The notes under the pieces: model-generated
What the model was told of the DNA's origin: nothing
Database searches by the model: none
What the model saw: the letters and a program-made list of their open reading frames with translations, nothing else
Position numbers and translations under genes: made by a program
Shown: positions 20,656-30,314 of the stretch, piece after piece
Layout of the letters: each line of letters begins with the position of its first letter
Numbering within the stretch: the first letter of the stretch is position 1
Source of the DNA: Cerasibacillus terrae
Lineage (GTDB): Bacteria; Bacillota; Bacilli; Bacillales; Amphibacillaceae
Length of the DNA stretch: 64,000 nt
Assembly (NCBI RefSeq): GCF_008039555.1
Contig: NZ_VDUW01000001.1
Location: forward strand, 186,001 to 250,000
Reading direction: 5' to 3'

Positions 20656-23313
20656 ATGGGAAAATGGTATCAAAAAGATGTGAAACAGGTCGAAGAATTA
20701 TTGCAGGTAAAGGTAAATAAAGGATTGAGTGAGAGACAAGTTACAGAACGACGTAAGCGATTTGGTTCGAATATTTTACAGACAGAAAAAAAACAATCCA
20801 AATGGCTCTTATTTCTACGACAATTTCAAGATTTTATGGTTCTTATTCTATTAGCAGCAACCTTAATTGCTGGAATGCTTGGCGAATTTATTGATGCAAT
20901 TGCTATCATGGTTATTGTCTTATTAAATGGTTGTATAGGATTTTACCAGGAGCAAAAAGCTGAAAAATCGATGGACAAATTAAAAAATTTAGCAGCACCG
21001 ATTGCAAATATCCTTAGAGAAGGTGAATGGGAAAAAAGGCCTTCACAGGAAGTTGTAATCGGCGATGTTATTAAAATCAATCGAGGTGACCGTATCCCGG
21101 CTGATATTAGAATTATTAAGTCTGATAGTTTAGAAATAGAAGAATCCGCATTGACAGGGGAATCTATTCCCGTTTTAAAACAAATCTTACCAATCGTAGA
21201 AGATGGTTTAGATGCACCAGATCAAGTCAATATGGGTTTTAAAGGAACAATGGTAACAAGGGGTTCAGGAATTGGAATCGTTGTTCATACGGGTATGGAA
21301 ACGATGATGGGAAAAATTGCATCTTTAATGGCAGGCACAAAAAAGTTAGTTACCCCTTTGGAGCGAAAACTAGCAGAACTAGGAAAAATATTGATCTTTG
21401 TTGCGTTAAGTTTAACGATTCTTGTAGTAGGTGTCGGTATTTATCAGGGGCATCCAGTATATCATATGTTTTTAGCAGGGGTTTCTCTTGCAGTAGCAGC
21501 CATTCCAGAAGGACTACCCGCAATTGTGACTGTAGCACTGTCTTTAGGTGTGCAACGGATGATACGGAGAAAAGCAATTGTACGGCAATTGTCTGCTGTA
21601 GAAACTCTAGGAACAACTTCGATTATATGTAGTGATAAAACAGGAACAATGACGGAAAATAAAATGACAGTAAAAGAAATATACCTTAACGGAAGATATA
21701 TTCAAGTATCTGGTGATGGTTATGATATGAATGGGAATTTTTATTTAGAAAATAAGAAGCTAGATGAAAAACATCCTAACTTAAAATCCATGCTTTTGTA
21801 TGGAATGCTATGTAATCATGCATCTCTAACAGTTAAAAAAGGAAAATACTCTGTAGAAGGCGATCCCACAGATGGGGCTTTATTGGTGGCAGCAAGAAAA
21901 TTAGGTTTATCTCATAATTATGACCAGAAATTTCAAATCATCCAGGAGATCCCCTTTGACTCTAATCGAAAACGAATGAGTATTGTTATAGAAGATGAAA
22001 ATCAAATGCGATTTTTAATTACAAAGGGAGCACCAGATGTATTACTTCCGAGATTTTCCAATCACTATACAGAAAATGGGAGGCGCCCATTTGATTTATT
22101 GGAAAAAAATAAGTTAGAAGATGCTGTCAATCAAATGGCTGATAAGGCTTACCGAACGATTGCAATAGGAATGAAACCTCTTTCTAGAACAGAATCTCTG
22201 GAAACAACAATTTTAGAAAAAGATCTTACTTTTATCGGTGTTTATGGAATAATAGATCCACCAAGGAAAGAAGTGAAACAAGCTATTCAAGATTGTAAAG
22301 AGGCTGGAATAAAGACTGTTATGATTACTGGTGATCATGTAAAAACGGCAGCGGCCATTGCTAATGATTTAAATATGATGCCAGAAGATGGATTAGTTAT
22401 AGAAGGTCGTGAGTTAAATGGGATGTCATCTAGTGATTTGACAGATATCATTGAAGACGTTTATGTATTTGCTAGAGTAACACCAGAACATAAACTGAAA
22501 ATCGTGGAAGCTTTTCAAGAAAAGGGGCATATTGTAGCAATGACTGGTGATGGTGTCAATGATGCACCGGCAATTAAGGCGAGTGACATAGGAATTAGTA
22601 TGGGGATTACCGGTACAGATGTTACAAAAGAAGCTTCATCCCTTATATTAATGGATGATAATTTTGCAACTATTAAAAATGCCATTCAAGAAGGTAGAAA
22701 TATTTACGAAAATATCCGGAAGTTTATTCGTTATTTATTGTCATCGAATGTAGGGGAAATTTTAGTCATGTTATTTGCTATGTTGATGGCAATGCCGCTA
22801 CCTCTAGTTCCAGTTCAAATATTATGGGTGAATTTAGTTACAGATGGCCTACCAGCAATGGCATTAGGATTAGATCAGCCAGAAGAAGATGTGATGAAAC
22901 GTCCACCAAGAAGTCCGCGTGAGAGGATTTTTTCTAGAGGTTTGGGATTTAAAATTATTAGCCGTGGTTTTTTAATTGGTGTCGTGACATTAATCGGATT
23001 TATGGTTGTTTATCAAAATAATGAAAGTAATTTGGAATATGCGAGAACTGTCGCATTTACAACATTAGTTATGGCCCAATTAATTCATGTATTTGATTGT
23101 CGTAGTGAAAATTCTATTTTTGATCGTAATCCATTTGAAAATATTTATTTAATTATTGCTGTGTTGTCTTCTTTACTTCTTATGCTTATAACAATTTATT
23201 GGGAACCTTTGCAACCTATCTTTCAAACAACATATTTATCACTATATGATTGGCTCCTAATCATTGGATTAAGTGCGATACCTACAGTTGTTTTTGGCTT
23301 ATCTAAAAAGTAA
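20656..23313 (+). CDS. yloB: P-type cation (Ca2+) transporting ATPase, YloB type
   Basis: An 885-residue P2A-type ATPase similar to B. subtilis YloB and to SERCA pumps; calcium export at the membrane is the likely role. The phosphorylation site DKTGTMTENKMT is near residues 331-342, the TGES motif (ALTGESIPV) near 171, and the hinge MTGDGVNDAPAIK near 629-641. Ten hydrophobic segments can be counted. PEGLPA in M4 and the NLVTDGLPA block in M6 hold Ca2+-site residues typical of the subfamily. GGAGG at 20643-20647 best fits the ATG at 20656; ATG 20653 and GTG 20641 are in frame too. It is transcribed away from rqcH. Confidence 0.92.
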   Translation: MGKWYQKDVKQVEELLQVKVNKGLSERQVTERRKRFGSNILQTEKKQSKWLLFLRQFQDFMVLILLAATLIAGMLGEFIDAIAIMVIVLLNGCIGFYQEQKAEKSMDKLKNLAAPIANILREGEWEKRPSQEVVIGDVIKINRGDRIPADIRIIKSDSLEIEESALTGESIPVLKQILPIVEDGLDAPDQVNMGFKGTMVTRGSGIGIVVHTGMETMMGKIASLMAGTKKLVTPLERKLAELGKILIFVALSLTILVVGVGIYQGHPVYHMFLAGVSLAVAAIPEGLPAIVTVALSLGVQRMIRRKAIVRQLSAVETLGTTSIICSDKTGTMTENKMTVKEIYLNGRYIQVSGDGYDMNGNFYLENKKLDEKHPNLKSMLLYGMLCNHASLTVKKGKYSVEGDPTDGALLVAARKLGLSHNYDQKFQIIQEIPFDSNRKRMSIVIEDENQMRFLITKGAPDVLLPRFSNHYTENGRRPFDLLEKNKLEDAVNQMADKAYRTIAIGMKPLSRTESLETTILEKDLTFIGVYGIIDPPRKEVKQAIQDCKEAGIKTVMITGDHVKTAAAIANDLNMMPEDGLVIEGRELNGMSSSDLTDIIEDVYVFARVTPEHKLKIVEAFQEKGHIVAMTGDGVNDAPAIKASDIGISMGITGTDVTKEASSLILMDDNFATIKNAIQEGRNIYENIRKFIRYLLSSNVGEILVMLFAMLMAMPLPLVPVQILWVNLVTDGLPAMALGLDQPEEDVMKRPPRSPRERIFSRGLGFKIISRGFLIGVVTLIGFMVVYQNNESNLEYARTVAFTTLVMAQLIHVFDCRSENSIFDRNPFENIYLIIAVLSSLLLMLITIYWEPLQPIFQTTYLSLYDWLLIIGLSAIPTVVFGLSKK

Positions 23314-23326
23314 TAAAAGAATCCTA

Positions 23327-23335
23327 TGTTATAAT
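23327..23335 (+). promoter_or_regulatory. Extended -10 promoter before yloC
   Basis: TGTTATAAT at 23327-23335 matches the extended -10 pattern. Transcripts would start about 10 bases before the hairpin at 23349-23383. No good -35 box is seen. Confidence 0.45.
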
Positions 23336-23348
23336 GGATATAATGTTT

Positions 23349-23383
23349 AATAAAGAACCCTTTTTGTCTTAGGGTTCTTTATT
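23349..23383 (+). terminator. Hairpin between yloB and yloC
   Basis: AATAAAGAACCC at 23349-23360 pairs perfectly with GGGTTCTTTATT at 23372-23383. It probably ends the yloB transcript, although no long T run follows the stem. Confidence 0.65.
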
Positions 23384-23402
23384 GTTGTAGGATGTGAGAA
23401 AG

Positions 23403-24284
23403 ATGGTAAAAAGTATGACAGGATACGGTAAAGATGTGATTAAATTAGGGGATACCGTTGTAACTGTTGAAATAAAAAGTGTGAACCATCGCTTTTTAGA
23501 TTGTGTGCCTAAAATTCCACGGTCATTACTCTTTTTAGAAGATAAAATAAGGAAAATCATTCAATCTTATTTTGAACGTGGGAGGATTGAAGTGTTCATT
23601 TCTCTATCTGGGGAAAAATTAATGAAAAAAACATTGCGTATTGAATGGGAAATGATGGATCAATATGTCTCTTATATGAAACAAATGAAAGAAAGATATG
23701 GATTAACAGACAATATATCTTTATCTTTTTTAGCGACAAATCCAGATTGTATTCAAGTAATAGACGAGATTAATGAGGCCGGAGAATGGGAAAAACAACT
23801 ATTAGATGGTGTAACACGAGCATGTGAGAATTTACAAGAAATGAGAAAAAAGGAAGGACAATTTTTAATAGAAGATATTCATAAGTATTTACATATGATT
23901 GAAAAGCTTATTCATCAGTTAGAAAAATATCGCCCAAAGGTAATCGAAGCATATCGTTTACGCATCAAGGATCGCATCTATGATTTCTTGGAAGGAAACA
24001 CGCCTGTAGAAGAAGAAAGACTGGCACAAGAAATTGCACTTCTAACGGAAAAAGGAGATATTACGGAAGAAATTACTCGAATGTATAGTCATGTAGATCA
24101 TTTTCAAAAGATAACAAAGGAATTAGGGGCAATTGGTAGAAAGATGGATTTCATTACACAAGAAATGCTTCGCGAGGTAAATACGATTGGTTCCAAATCC
24201 ATTGATCATAGAATCAGTGAATGGAGTATTCAATTAAAAAGTGCGATTGAGAAAATAAAGGAACAAGTGCAAAATATCGAGTAA
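23403..24284 (+). CDS. yloC: YicC/YloC-family endoribonuclease
   Basis: A 293-residue member of the YicC/YloC family, characterised as endoribonucleases involved in RNA turnover. The N-terminal signature SMTGYGKD and the VEIKSVNHRFLD block are clear. The C-terminal DUF1732 region ends with MDFITQEMLREVNTIGSKS, the strongest family motif. I prefer the ATG at 23403, since homologues begin just before SMTG; an in-frame GTG at 23394 is an alternative. It precedes remA-gmk-rpoZ in the conserved order, but a promoter and leader separate it from remA. Confidence 0.9.
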   Translation: MVKSMTGYGKDVIKLGDTVVTVEIKSVNHRFLDCVPKIPRSLLFLEDKIRKIIQSYFERGRIEVFISLSGEKLMKKTLRIEWEMMDQYVSYMKQMKERYGLTDNISLSFLATNPDCIQVIDEINEAGEWEKQLLDGVTRACENLQEMRKKEGQFLIEDIHKYLHMIEKLIHQLEKYRPKVIEAYRLRIKDRIYDFLEGNTPVEEERLAQEIALLTEKGDITEEITRMYSHVDHFQKITKELGAIGRKMDFITQEMLREVNTIGSKSIDHRISEWSIQLKSAIEKIKEQVQNIE

Positions 24285-24288
24285 ATAG

Positions 24289-24318
24289 TTGTTTTTTAAA
24301 GAACATTTCTTCTATAAT
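24289..24318 (+). promoter_or_regulatory. Promoter of remA-gmk-rpoZ
   Basis: TTGTTT at 24289-24294 and TATAAT at 24313-24318 are 18 bp apart, just after the yloC stop. Confidence 0.7.
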
Positions 24319-24324
24319 ATAGTA

Positions 24325-24461
24325 TAAGTAGAAACAGATAGAGATGAAGATGTTTATCAGCGGAGAGTGTCACCAGTGATTCTTTCCAATAGGCTATCTT
24401 TTAAAAAAGCGAAAATAGCCTTTCAAAAAATATGTTAATTTATTTTAAAGGGGGAACCATA
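24325..24461 (+). promoter_or_regulatory. Structured 5' leader of remA (function unknown)
   Basis: About 137 bases lie between the predicted transcription start and the remA TTG. They contain a hairpin in which AGGCTAT near 24391-24397 pairs with ATAGCCT near 24415-24421, followed by TT and an A-rich stretch, and an upstream GTCAC/GTGAT dyad. I do not recognise it as a known riboswitch class. Confidence 0.4.
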
Positions 24462-24722
24462 TTGGGGTTGCAATTAATTAATATTGGTTTTGGGAATGTT
24501 ATCTCCGCTAACAGGGTTATATCAATCGTTTCACCAGAATCAGCACCAATAAAACGAATTATTACAGTTGCGAGAGATAATGATAAATTGATTGATGCTA
24601 CCTATGGAAGGCGAACGAGAGCGGTAATTATTACAGATAGTGATCATGTTGTATTATCGGCTGTGCAACCGGAAACAGTTGGCCAACGCCTTATGAGTCA
24701 TGACGAATTATCAGATGAATAA
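24462..24722 (+). CDS. remA: RemA, extracellular matrix gene regulator
   Basis: An 86-residue DNA-binding protein (DUF370) that activates matrix and osmoprotection genes in B. subtilis. The conserved core [20 protein letters not shown] and [18 protein letters not shown] cover nearly the whole protein. The start is TTG at 24462, 7 bases after AAAGGGGG; this gives a length close to the 87 residues of B. subtilis RemA. An in-frame ATG at 24432 would add ten residues absent from homologues and has no ribosome-binding site. It precedes gmk and rpoZ, its usual neighbours. Confidence 0.92.
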   Translation: MGLQLINIGFGNVISANRVISIVSPESAPIKRIITVARDNDKLIDATYGRRTRAVIITDSDHVVLSAVQPETVGQRLMSHDELSDE

Positions 24723-24806
24723 ATACAAATGATAAGATTTATTTAGCCTTCAACATAGATAATGTACGAGGAATAGAAATGGACGAACCTGTTAGGAGGA
24801 GCATCG

Positions 24807-25421
24807 TTGATTAAACAAAAGGGACTTCTTTTCATTCTTTCTGGCCCATCAGGTGTCGGAAAAGGGACAGTAAGAAAAGAAATATTTGCAAGAAAGCCGG
24901 ATTTAAAATATTCGATTTCTATGACAACGAGAGAAAGAAGAAAAGGTGAAAGGGAAGGAATCGATTATTACTATAAAACAAGGGAAGAATTTGAAACATT
25001 AATTAAACAAAATAAACTGTTAGAATATGCTGAGTATGTCAATAATTATTATGGGACACCAAGAGAATTTGTGGAAAAGCAGCTGACAGATGGATATGAT
25101 GTTTTTTTGGAGATAGAGGTACAAGGTGCACTACAAGTTAAAAAGAACTTTCCTGAAGGAGTATTTATTTTTCTTTTACCACCGAGTTTAGAGGAATTAA
25201 AGAATCGTATCATGCATCGTGGAACAGAATCCTTAGAACTTGTAAGAAATCGCCTGAACGAAGCAAAAAATGAAATCAACATGATGGATGCATATGACTA
25301 TGTTGTTGTGAATGACGATGTAAGGCATGCAGCATCAAAAGTGCAATCCATTATCCAAAGTGAACATTTAAAACGTGAACGAGTGGCATATCAATATAAA
25401 AAATTATTGGAGGTAGAATAA
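24807..25421 (+). CDS. gmk: Guanylate kinase
   Basis: A 204-residue kinase that phosphorylates GMP to GDP. The Walker A loop [15 protein letters not shown] is at about residues 10-24, the GMP-binding [19 protein letters not shown] near 39-57, and the lid region RIMHRGTE near 132-139. The start codon is TTG at 24807, 6 bases after AGGAGGA. The stop overlaps the rpoZ ATG by one base (TAATG), so translation of the two is probably coupled. Confidence 0.96.
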   Translation: MIKQKGLLFILSGPSGVGKGTVRKEIFARKPDLKYSISMTTRERRKGEREGIDYYYKTREEFETLIKQNKLLEYAEYVNNYYGTPREFVEKQLTDGYDVFLEIEVQGALQVKKNFPEGVFIFLLPPSLEELKNRIMHRGTESLELVRNRLNEAKNEINMMDAYDYVVVNDDVRHAASKVQSIIQSEHLKRERVAYQYKKLLEVE

Positions 25422-25618
25422 TGTTATACCCATCAATTGATTCTTTATTAGAAAAAATAAATACAAAATATTCTCTTGTAACTTTTTCGGCAAGACGAGC
25501 TAGACAATTGAAAGAACTAGATAATTTACAAATTGAAAACCCAAAATCTTATAAGATGGTAGGAAAAGCTCTAGAAGAAATTGATGCAGGAAAAATTACA
25601 TTAAAAGAAGATGTATGA
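25421..25618 (+). CDS. rpoZ: RNA polymerase omega subunit
   Basis: A 65-residue protein that supports assembly of RNA polymerase around the beta-prime subunit. The family core [18 protein letters not shown], followed by SARRARQL, is at residues 3-30. Length is close to the 67 residues of B. subtilis YloH. It begins at the final A of the gmk stop codon and is followed by a terminator, closing the remA-gmk-rpoZ operon. Confidence 0.95.
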   Translation: MLYPSIDSLLEKINTKYSLVTFSARRARQLKELDNLQIENPKSYKMVGKALEEIDAGKITLKEDV

Positions 25619-25629
25619 TTTTTTCATGT

Positions 25630-25668
25630 AAAAAAACCCTCACGTAATTTTTCGCGAGGGGTTTTTTT
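25630..25668 (+). terminator. Terminator after rpoZ
   Basis: AAAAAACCCTC and GAGGGGTTTTTTT form the stem of a hairpin just downstream of rpoZ. Confidence 0.88.
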
Positions 25669-25694
25669 ACGTTTATTATATTTCGTGATAAACT
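25666..25694 (+). promoter_or_regulatory. Promoter of coaBC
   Basis: TTTACG at 25666-25671 and TAAACT at 25689-25694 are separated by 17 bp, directly after the rpoZ terminator. Confidence 0.6.
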
Positions 25695-25737
25695 GTCTGA
25701 ATAGAATTTCACCAAATGTATGAAGGTAGGGATATAA

Positions 25738-26946
25738 ATGGTAGCAAATAAAAAAATCGTACTTGGAGTTACTGGAGGAATTGCGGCATATAAAGCGTGT
25801 GCATTAACGAGTAAGTTAACACAAGAAGGTGCTGAGGTAAAAGTAATCATGACAGAAAGTGCTACAAAATTTGTAACACCATTAACTTTTCAAGCATTAT
25901 CGAGAAATCCGGTCTATACAGATACATTTGATGAAAAGGATCCATTAAAGATTGCACATATTGATTTAGCAGATTGGGCCGATTATATAGTTATTGCACC
26001 AGCAACTGCTAATATTATTGGAAAACTAGCCAATGGGATTGCCGATGATATGTTAACAACGACCATTTTAGCAACAAAAGCATCGATTTTTATTGCTCCT
26101 GCTATGAACGTAAATATGTATGAGCATCCTGCGGTAATGAAGCATTTGAACACATTAAAAAAATGGGGGTATCAATTTATAGAACCGAATGCAGGATACT
26201 TGGCTTGTGGTTGGACTGGAAAAGGTCGTTTAGAAGAACCGGAAATAATAATTAATGTATTGAAAGAACAAGAAGCACAAACAAAATTATTTTCAGATAA
26301 AAAAATACTAGTATCTGCTGGACCAACCCGAGAAAAAATTGACCCGGTCCGGTATTTAACAAATCGTTCCACCGGTAAAATGGGGTTCTCCATTGCTGAA
26401 GCTGCTGCAAACTTCGGAGCAGAAGTTACATTAGTAGCTGGACCTGTTGAAGAAACATTAGAACATAGACATGTGAAACGAATTGATATTATAACAGCAG
26501 AAGAAATGTATGAAACAATGAATGAACAATTTCCACTCCATGATATTGTGATCATGTCAGCTGCTGTAGCAGATTATCGACCTAAAACAATTCACAAAGA
26601 AAAGATGAAAAAACAATCTGGGGACATGAAGTTAGAAATGGAAAGAACGAAAGACGTATTACTATCCCTTGGTGAAAAAAAGAAAGAACAATTTTTAGTT
26701 GGTTTTGCTGCTGAAACAAATGAACCGCTTGTAAATGGACGAAAGAAATTAAAAAGGAAAAATTTAGATGCCATCATTGTTAATGATGTTTCCAAACAAG
26801 GAGCAGGGTTTGCAGGAGACACGAATATTGTTACATATATCAACAGGAAAGAACAGGAAGAAATGATTCCATTAGCAATGAAGAAAGATATTGCTAAAGA
26901 AATCTTAAAGCGAATTCACCGGGATTTAAAGGATGAAACGAATTGA
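25738..26946 (+). CDS. coaBC: CoaBC, phosphopantothenoylcysteine decarboxylase/synthase
   Basis: A 402-residue two-domain enzyme of coenzyme A synthesis. The N-terminal flavoprotein CoaC domain (about 1-180) has KIVLGVTGGIAAYKA, the catalytic His region IAHIDLADWADYIVIAPATA, PAMNVNMYEHPAV, and the active-site Cys in GYLACGWTGKGR. The C-terminal CoaB domain (from about 190) has ILVSAGPTREKIDPVRYLTN. Its stop overlaps the TTG start of priA by 4 bp. Length matches B. subtilis Dfp. Confidence 0.96.
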   Translation: MVANKKIVLGVTGGIAAYKACALTSKLTQEGAEVKVIMTESATKFVTPLTFQALSRNPVYTDTFDEKDPLKIAHIDLADWADYIVIAPATANIIGKLANGIADDMLTTTILATKASIFIAPAMNVNMYEHPAVMKHLNTLKKWGYQFIEPNAGYLACGWTGKGRLEEPEIIINVLKEQEAQTKLFSDKKILVSAGPTREKIDPVRYLTNRSTGKMGFSIAEAAANFGAEVTLVAGPVEETLEHRHVKRIDIITAEEMYETMNEQFPLHDIVIMSAAVADYRPKTIHKEKMKKQSGDMKLEMERTKDVLLSLGEKKKEQFLVGFAAETNEPLVNGRKKLKRKNLDAIIVNDVSKQGAGFAGDTNIVTYINRKEQEEMIPLAMKKDIAKEILKRIHRDLKDETN

Positions 26947-29351
26947 ATATTGCACAAGTGATTGTTGATGTGCCAGCAAAACAAGTGAATCAAACATTTG
27001 ATTATATTATCCCACAGCATTTTCAAGGTGTATTATCTGAAGGTATGCGTGTAATTGTACCGTTTGGCCCACGAAAAATAATGGGATTTGTTATTGGAAA
27101 AACAGATCAATCAAACTTCACAAGATTAAAGGAAATTGAAGAAATTTTAGATTTAACACCTGTTTTAACGAAAGAGCTTATTCAGCTTGGTAAATGGGTG
27201 AGCAATCAAACATTAAGTTTTTATATTACAGCATACCAGGCGATGCTTCCTCAAGCATTGAAGGCGACATATAAAAAAGAACTTGTTCGTTCGACAGAAG
27301 AACAAATTTCAAAAGAATTAGAGTTTTTGTTTGCTAATAAAAAGAGAATTCCTTATGAGAGATTAGTTAATTCTCCTATCACATACACAGTTGTTCAAAA
27401 AGCAATCCAAAACGGGGAGATTTATGTTGATTATCTGGTGAAATCAAAAGGTGCTAAAAAAGCAATCACGATGGTAAAACCAGGAAAAGAAGAACATCAA
27501 CTAATGGAAGGTTTCCATAACTTATCAAAAACTGCGACAAAACAACGTGCTATTTTACAATATTTTATAAACCATCCATCGGAAATAGACCAAGCTTCTT
27601 TATTACGAAAATTCAAAACTAGTCATAACACCATAAAAAGTTTAACAGATAAACAACTCCTTCATGTTTATAAAAAAGAAGTATACCGGAACCCATACAA
27701 TGATGATAATTTTAAAAGCACGGAGCCACTATCATTAACAAAGCAGCAGCAACAGGCAATTAAGCCAATTAAAGAATTCATTCATAACCAAGAACAAGGT
27801 GTATTTGTTTTACATGGAGTAACTGGAAGTGGAAAAACAGAGATTTATTTACAAGCCATTCAAGATGTGCTTCAAAAAGGACAAGAAGCGATTGTATTAG
27901 TACCAGAGATATCCCTTACACCCCAAATGGTAAAACGTTTTAAAGGAAGATTTGGTTCAAATGTGGCTGTTTTCCATAGTGCACTTTCTGTAGGGGAAAA
28001 ATATGATGAGTGGCGTAAAATTTTTCGCAAAGAGGTTCAAGTGGTTGTTGGTGCAAGGTCAGCCGTTTTTGCTCCGTTTGAAAATCTTGGTATCATTATT
28101 ATTGATGAAGAACACGAAACATCCTATAAACAAGAAGACCAGCCAAGATATCACGCGAGAGATGTTGCCATCGAAAGATCAAACTATCATAAATGTCCAG
28201 TTGTTCTTGGAAGTGCAACTCCAACATTAGAAACCTATGCACGAGCGCAAAAAGGAGTCTATGACTTAGCTGTATTAGATAAACGAACAAATAACAAACC
28301 AATGCCAAGCGTTGAAATTATAGATATGCGAAAAGAGCTTCATGCAGGAAACCGTACCATGTTTTCAAGGACTTTAAAAAATAAAATGGAAACAGCTATG
28401 GATAAGAATGAACAAATTGTACTCCTGTTAAATCGCCGTGGTTTTTCTACTTTTGTGATGTGTCGTGATTGTGGCCATGTAAATGAATGTCCACATTGTG
28501 ATATCGCTTTAACATATCATAAAAGTAGTAATCAATTGAAATGTCATTATTGTTCGTATGAAGAACGAATGCCACTTACTTGTCCATCATGTGAAAGTGA
28601 ATTAATTCGTTATTTTGGTACGGGAACAGAACGTGTAGAAGAAAGTTTAACAAAGCTCATCCCCCATGCGAGAATTATTCGCATGGATGTTGATACAACA
28701 AGAAGAAAAGGATCGCATGAACGGTTATTAGGAAAATTCAGTAATCAAGAAGCAGATATTTTATTAGGTACACAAATGATTGCTAAGGGACTAGACTTTG
28801 AAAATGTTACATTAGTTGGTGTGTTAGCTGCGGATTCTATGCTCCATTTACCTGATTTTAGGTCATCCGAAAAGACATTCCAACTTTTAACACAGGTAAG
28901 TGGGAGAGCGGGAAGGCACGAACTTCCTGGAGAAGTAATTATTCAAACATATACACCAGACCATTATACTGTCCAGTTAGCAAGTCAATATGATTATAAA
29001 CGTTTTTTTAATATGGAGATGAAGATTCGAAGGCAATTTCAGTATCCACCATATGTATTTTTAACACTTATTACCGTTTCACATCCTGTACATGCAGTAG
29101 CAATTAAAGTAACGCAGCAAATTGTGCAGTTTTTATCACAAATAATAGAGAGAAATACAACTCTTTTAGGCCCAACACCGTCGCCGATTATGCGTTTGAA
29201 AAATAGATATCGATATCAATGCATGATAAAATACAAACGTGAACCGAATTTAAAAGAAAAATTGGAACGTGTTGTTCGACCTTTTGAAGATCAAATTTTA
29301 AAAGAAGATTTACAAATTATAATTGATACCAATCCATATCAATTTATGTAG
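26943..29351 (+). CDS. priA: Primosomal protein N', replication restart helicase PriA
   Basis: An 802-residue superfamily 2 helicase that recognises stalled forks and reloads the replisome. The N-terminal DNA-binding domain begins MNIAQVIVDVPAKQVNQTFD. Walker A is GVTGSGKTEIYLQ near residues 294-306 and Walker B IIIIDEEHETSY near 382-393. Eight cysteines forming two zinc sites lie between CRDCGHVNECPHC and CPSCESE (about 508-556). The start is TTG at 26943, overlapping the coaBC stop by 4 bp. Unlike B. subtilis, no def gene stands between priA and fmt. Confidence 0.97.
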   Translation: MNIAQVIVDVPAKQVNQTFDYIIPQHFQGVLSEGMRVIVPFGPRKIMGFVIGKTDQSNFTRLKEIEEILDLTPVLTKELIQLGKWVSNQTLSFYITAYQAMLPQALKATYKKELVRSTEEQISKELEFLFANKKRIPYERLVNSPITYTVVQKAIQNGEIYVDYLVKSKGAKKAITMVKPGKEEHQLMEGFHNLSKTATKQRAILQYFINHPSEIDQASLLRKFKTSHNTIKSLTDKQLLHVYKKEVYRNPYNDDNFKSTEPLSLTKQQQQAIKPIKEFIHNQEQGVFVLHGVTGSGKTEIYLQAIQDVLQKGQEAIVLVPEISLTPQMVKRFKGRFGSNVAVFHSALSVGEKYDEWRKIFRKEVQVVVGARSAVFAPFENLGIIIIDEEHETSYKQEDQPRYHARDVAIERSNYHKCPVVLGSATPTLETYARAQKGVYDLAVLDKRTNNKPMPSVEIIDMRKELHAGNRTMFSRTLKNKMETAMDKNEQIVLLLNRRGFSTFVMCRDCGHVNECPHCDIALTYHKSSNQLKCHYCSYEERMPLTCPSCESELIRYFGTGTERVEESLTKLIPHARIIRMDVDTTRRKGSHERLLGKFSNQEADILLGTQMIAKGLDFENVTLVGVLAADSMLHLPDFRSSEKTFQLLTQVSGRAGRHELPGEVIIQTYTPDHYTVQLASQYDYKRFFNMEMKIRRQFQYPPYVFLTLITVSHPVHAVAIKVTQQIVQFLSQIIERNTTLLGPTPSPIMRLKNRYRYQCMIKYKREPNLKEKLERVVRPFEDQILKEDLQIIIDTNPYQFM

Positions 29352-29366
29352 AAAGAAGGAAATAAT

Positions 29367-30314
29367 ATGAAACGAATTGTTTTTATGGGGACACCAGATT
29401 TTTCGGTGCCAATTTTGCAAGCATTAGCAAATACAAATTATGAAATTGTACTTGTTGTAACACAACCAGATCGACCTGTTGGAAGAAAAAAGAAAATTAC
29501 CCCTCCACCAGTTAAAATAGAAGCAGAAAACCTTCATATTCCTGTCTTTCAACCAGAGAAGCTAAGGAATGACTTTGAAACAATACTAGAATATAAACCA
29601 GATCTCATTGTAACAGCAGCATATGGTCAATTACTTCCAAATGAACTACTAGAATTTCCACCATTTGGCTGTATTAATGTCCATGCATCACTGCTTCCAG
29701 AATTGCGTGGTGGAGCACCGATTCATTATGCGATTATTCAAGGAAAGGAAAAAACAGGAATAACCATTATGTATATGGCGGAGAAGTTAGATGCTGGGGA
29801 TATTTTAACGCAACAAAGTATCCCAATTGAAATGAATGATCATGCGGGTTCTTTACATGATAAATTATCTAAATTAGGTACGGATTTATTGTTGGATACA
29901 TTACCGAAACTTTTCTCCCAGGAAATACAAGCTATTCCGCAAGATGATTTAAAGGCAACATTTGCGTCAAATATCAAGCGAGAAGAAGAAAAAATTGACT
30001 GGACAAGATCAAATCTTGAAATTTATAACCAAATTCGTGGTTTACATCCATGGCCAGTTGCTTTTACGAAATATAATCAACAAACAATGAAAATATGGTG
30101 GGCAGAATTAGATAATCATGTATATGAAAACAAACCTGGAGAAATAATTGATATTACAGAAGAAGCAATTATTGTCTGTTGTGGTGACAAACAAGCAGTT
30201 CGTATTACAGAAATTCAACCAGCTGGTAAAAAAAGAATGTCTGTAAAAGCGTTTCTAAAAGGACACCGTGACCAAATTAGAATTGGTTCAAGAATGGGTG
30301 AAAATGTTGGATAA
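29367..30314 (+). CDS. fmt: Methionyl-tRNA formyltransferase
   Basis: A 315-residue enzyme that formylates initiator Met-tRNA with 10-formyltetrahydrofolate. The N-terminal domain starts [17 protein letters not shown], and the catalytic Asn-His-Asp set lies in [18 protein letters not shown] (about 107-124) and the [11 protein letters not shown] segment. A C-terminal OB-like tRNA-binding domain follows from about residue 205. It starts 15 bp after priA with an AGAAGGA site. Its stop overlaps the rsmB start. The peptide deformylase gene usually adjacent is missing here. Confidence 0.97.
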   Translation: MKRIVFMGTPDFSVPILQALANTNYEIVLVVTQPDRPVGRKKKITPPPVKIEAENLHIPVFQPEKLRNDFETILEYKPDLIVTAAYGQLLPNELLEFPPFGCINVHASLLPELRGGAPIHYAIIQGKEKTGITIMYMAEKLDAGDILTQQSIPIEMNDHAGSLHDKLSKLGTDLLLDTLPKLFSQEIQAIPQDDLKATFASNIKREEEKIDWTRSNLEIYNQIRGLHPWPVAFTKYNQQTMKIWWAELDNHVYENKPGEIIDITEEAIIVCCGDKQAVRITEIQPAGKKRMSVKAFLKGHRDQIRIGSRMGENVG

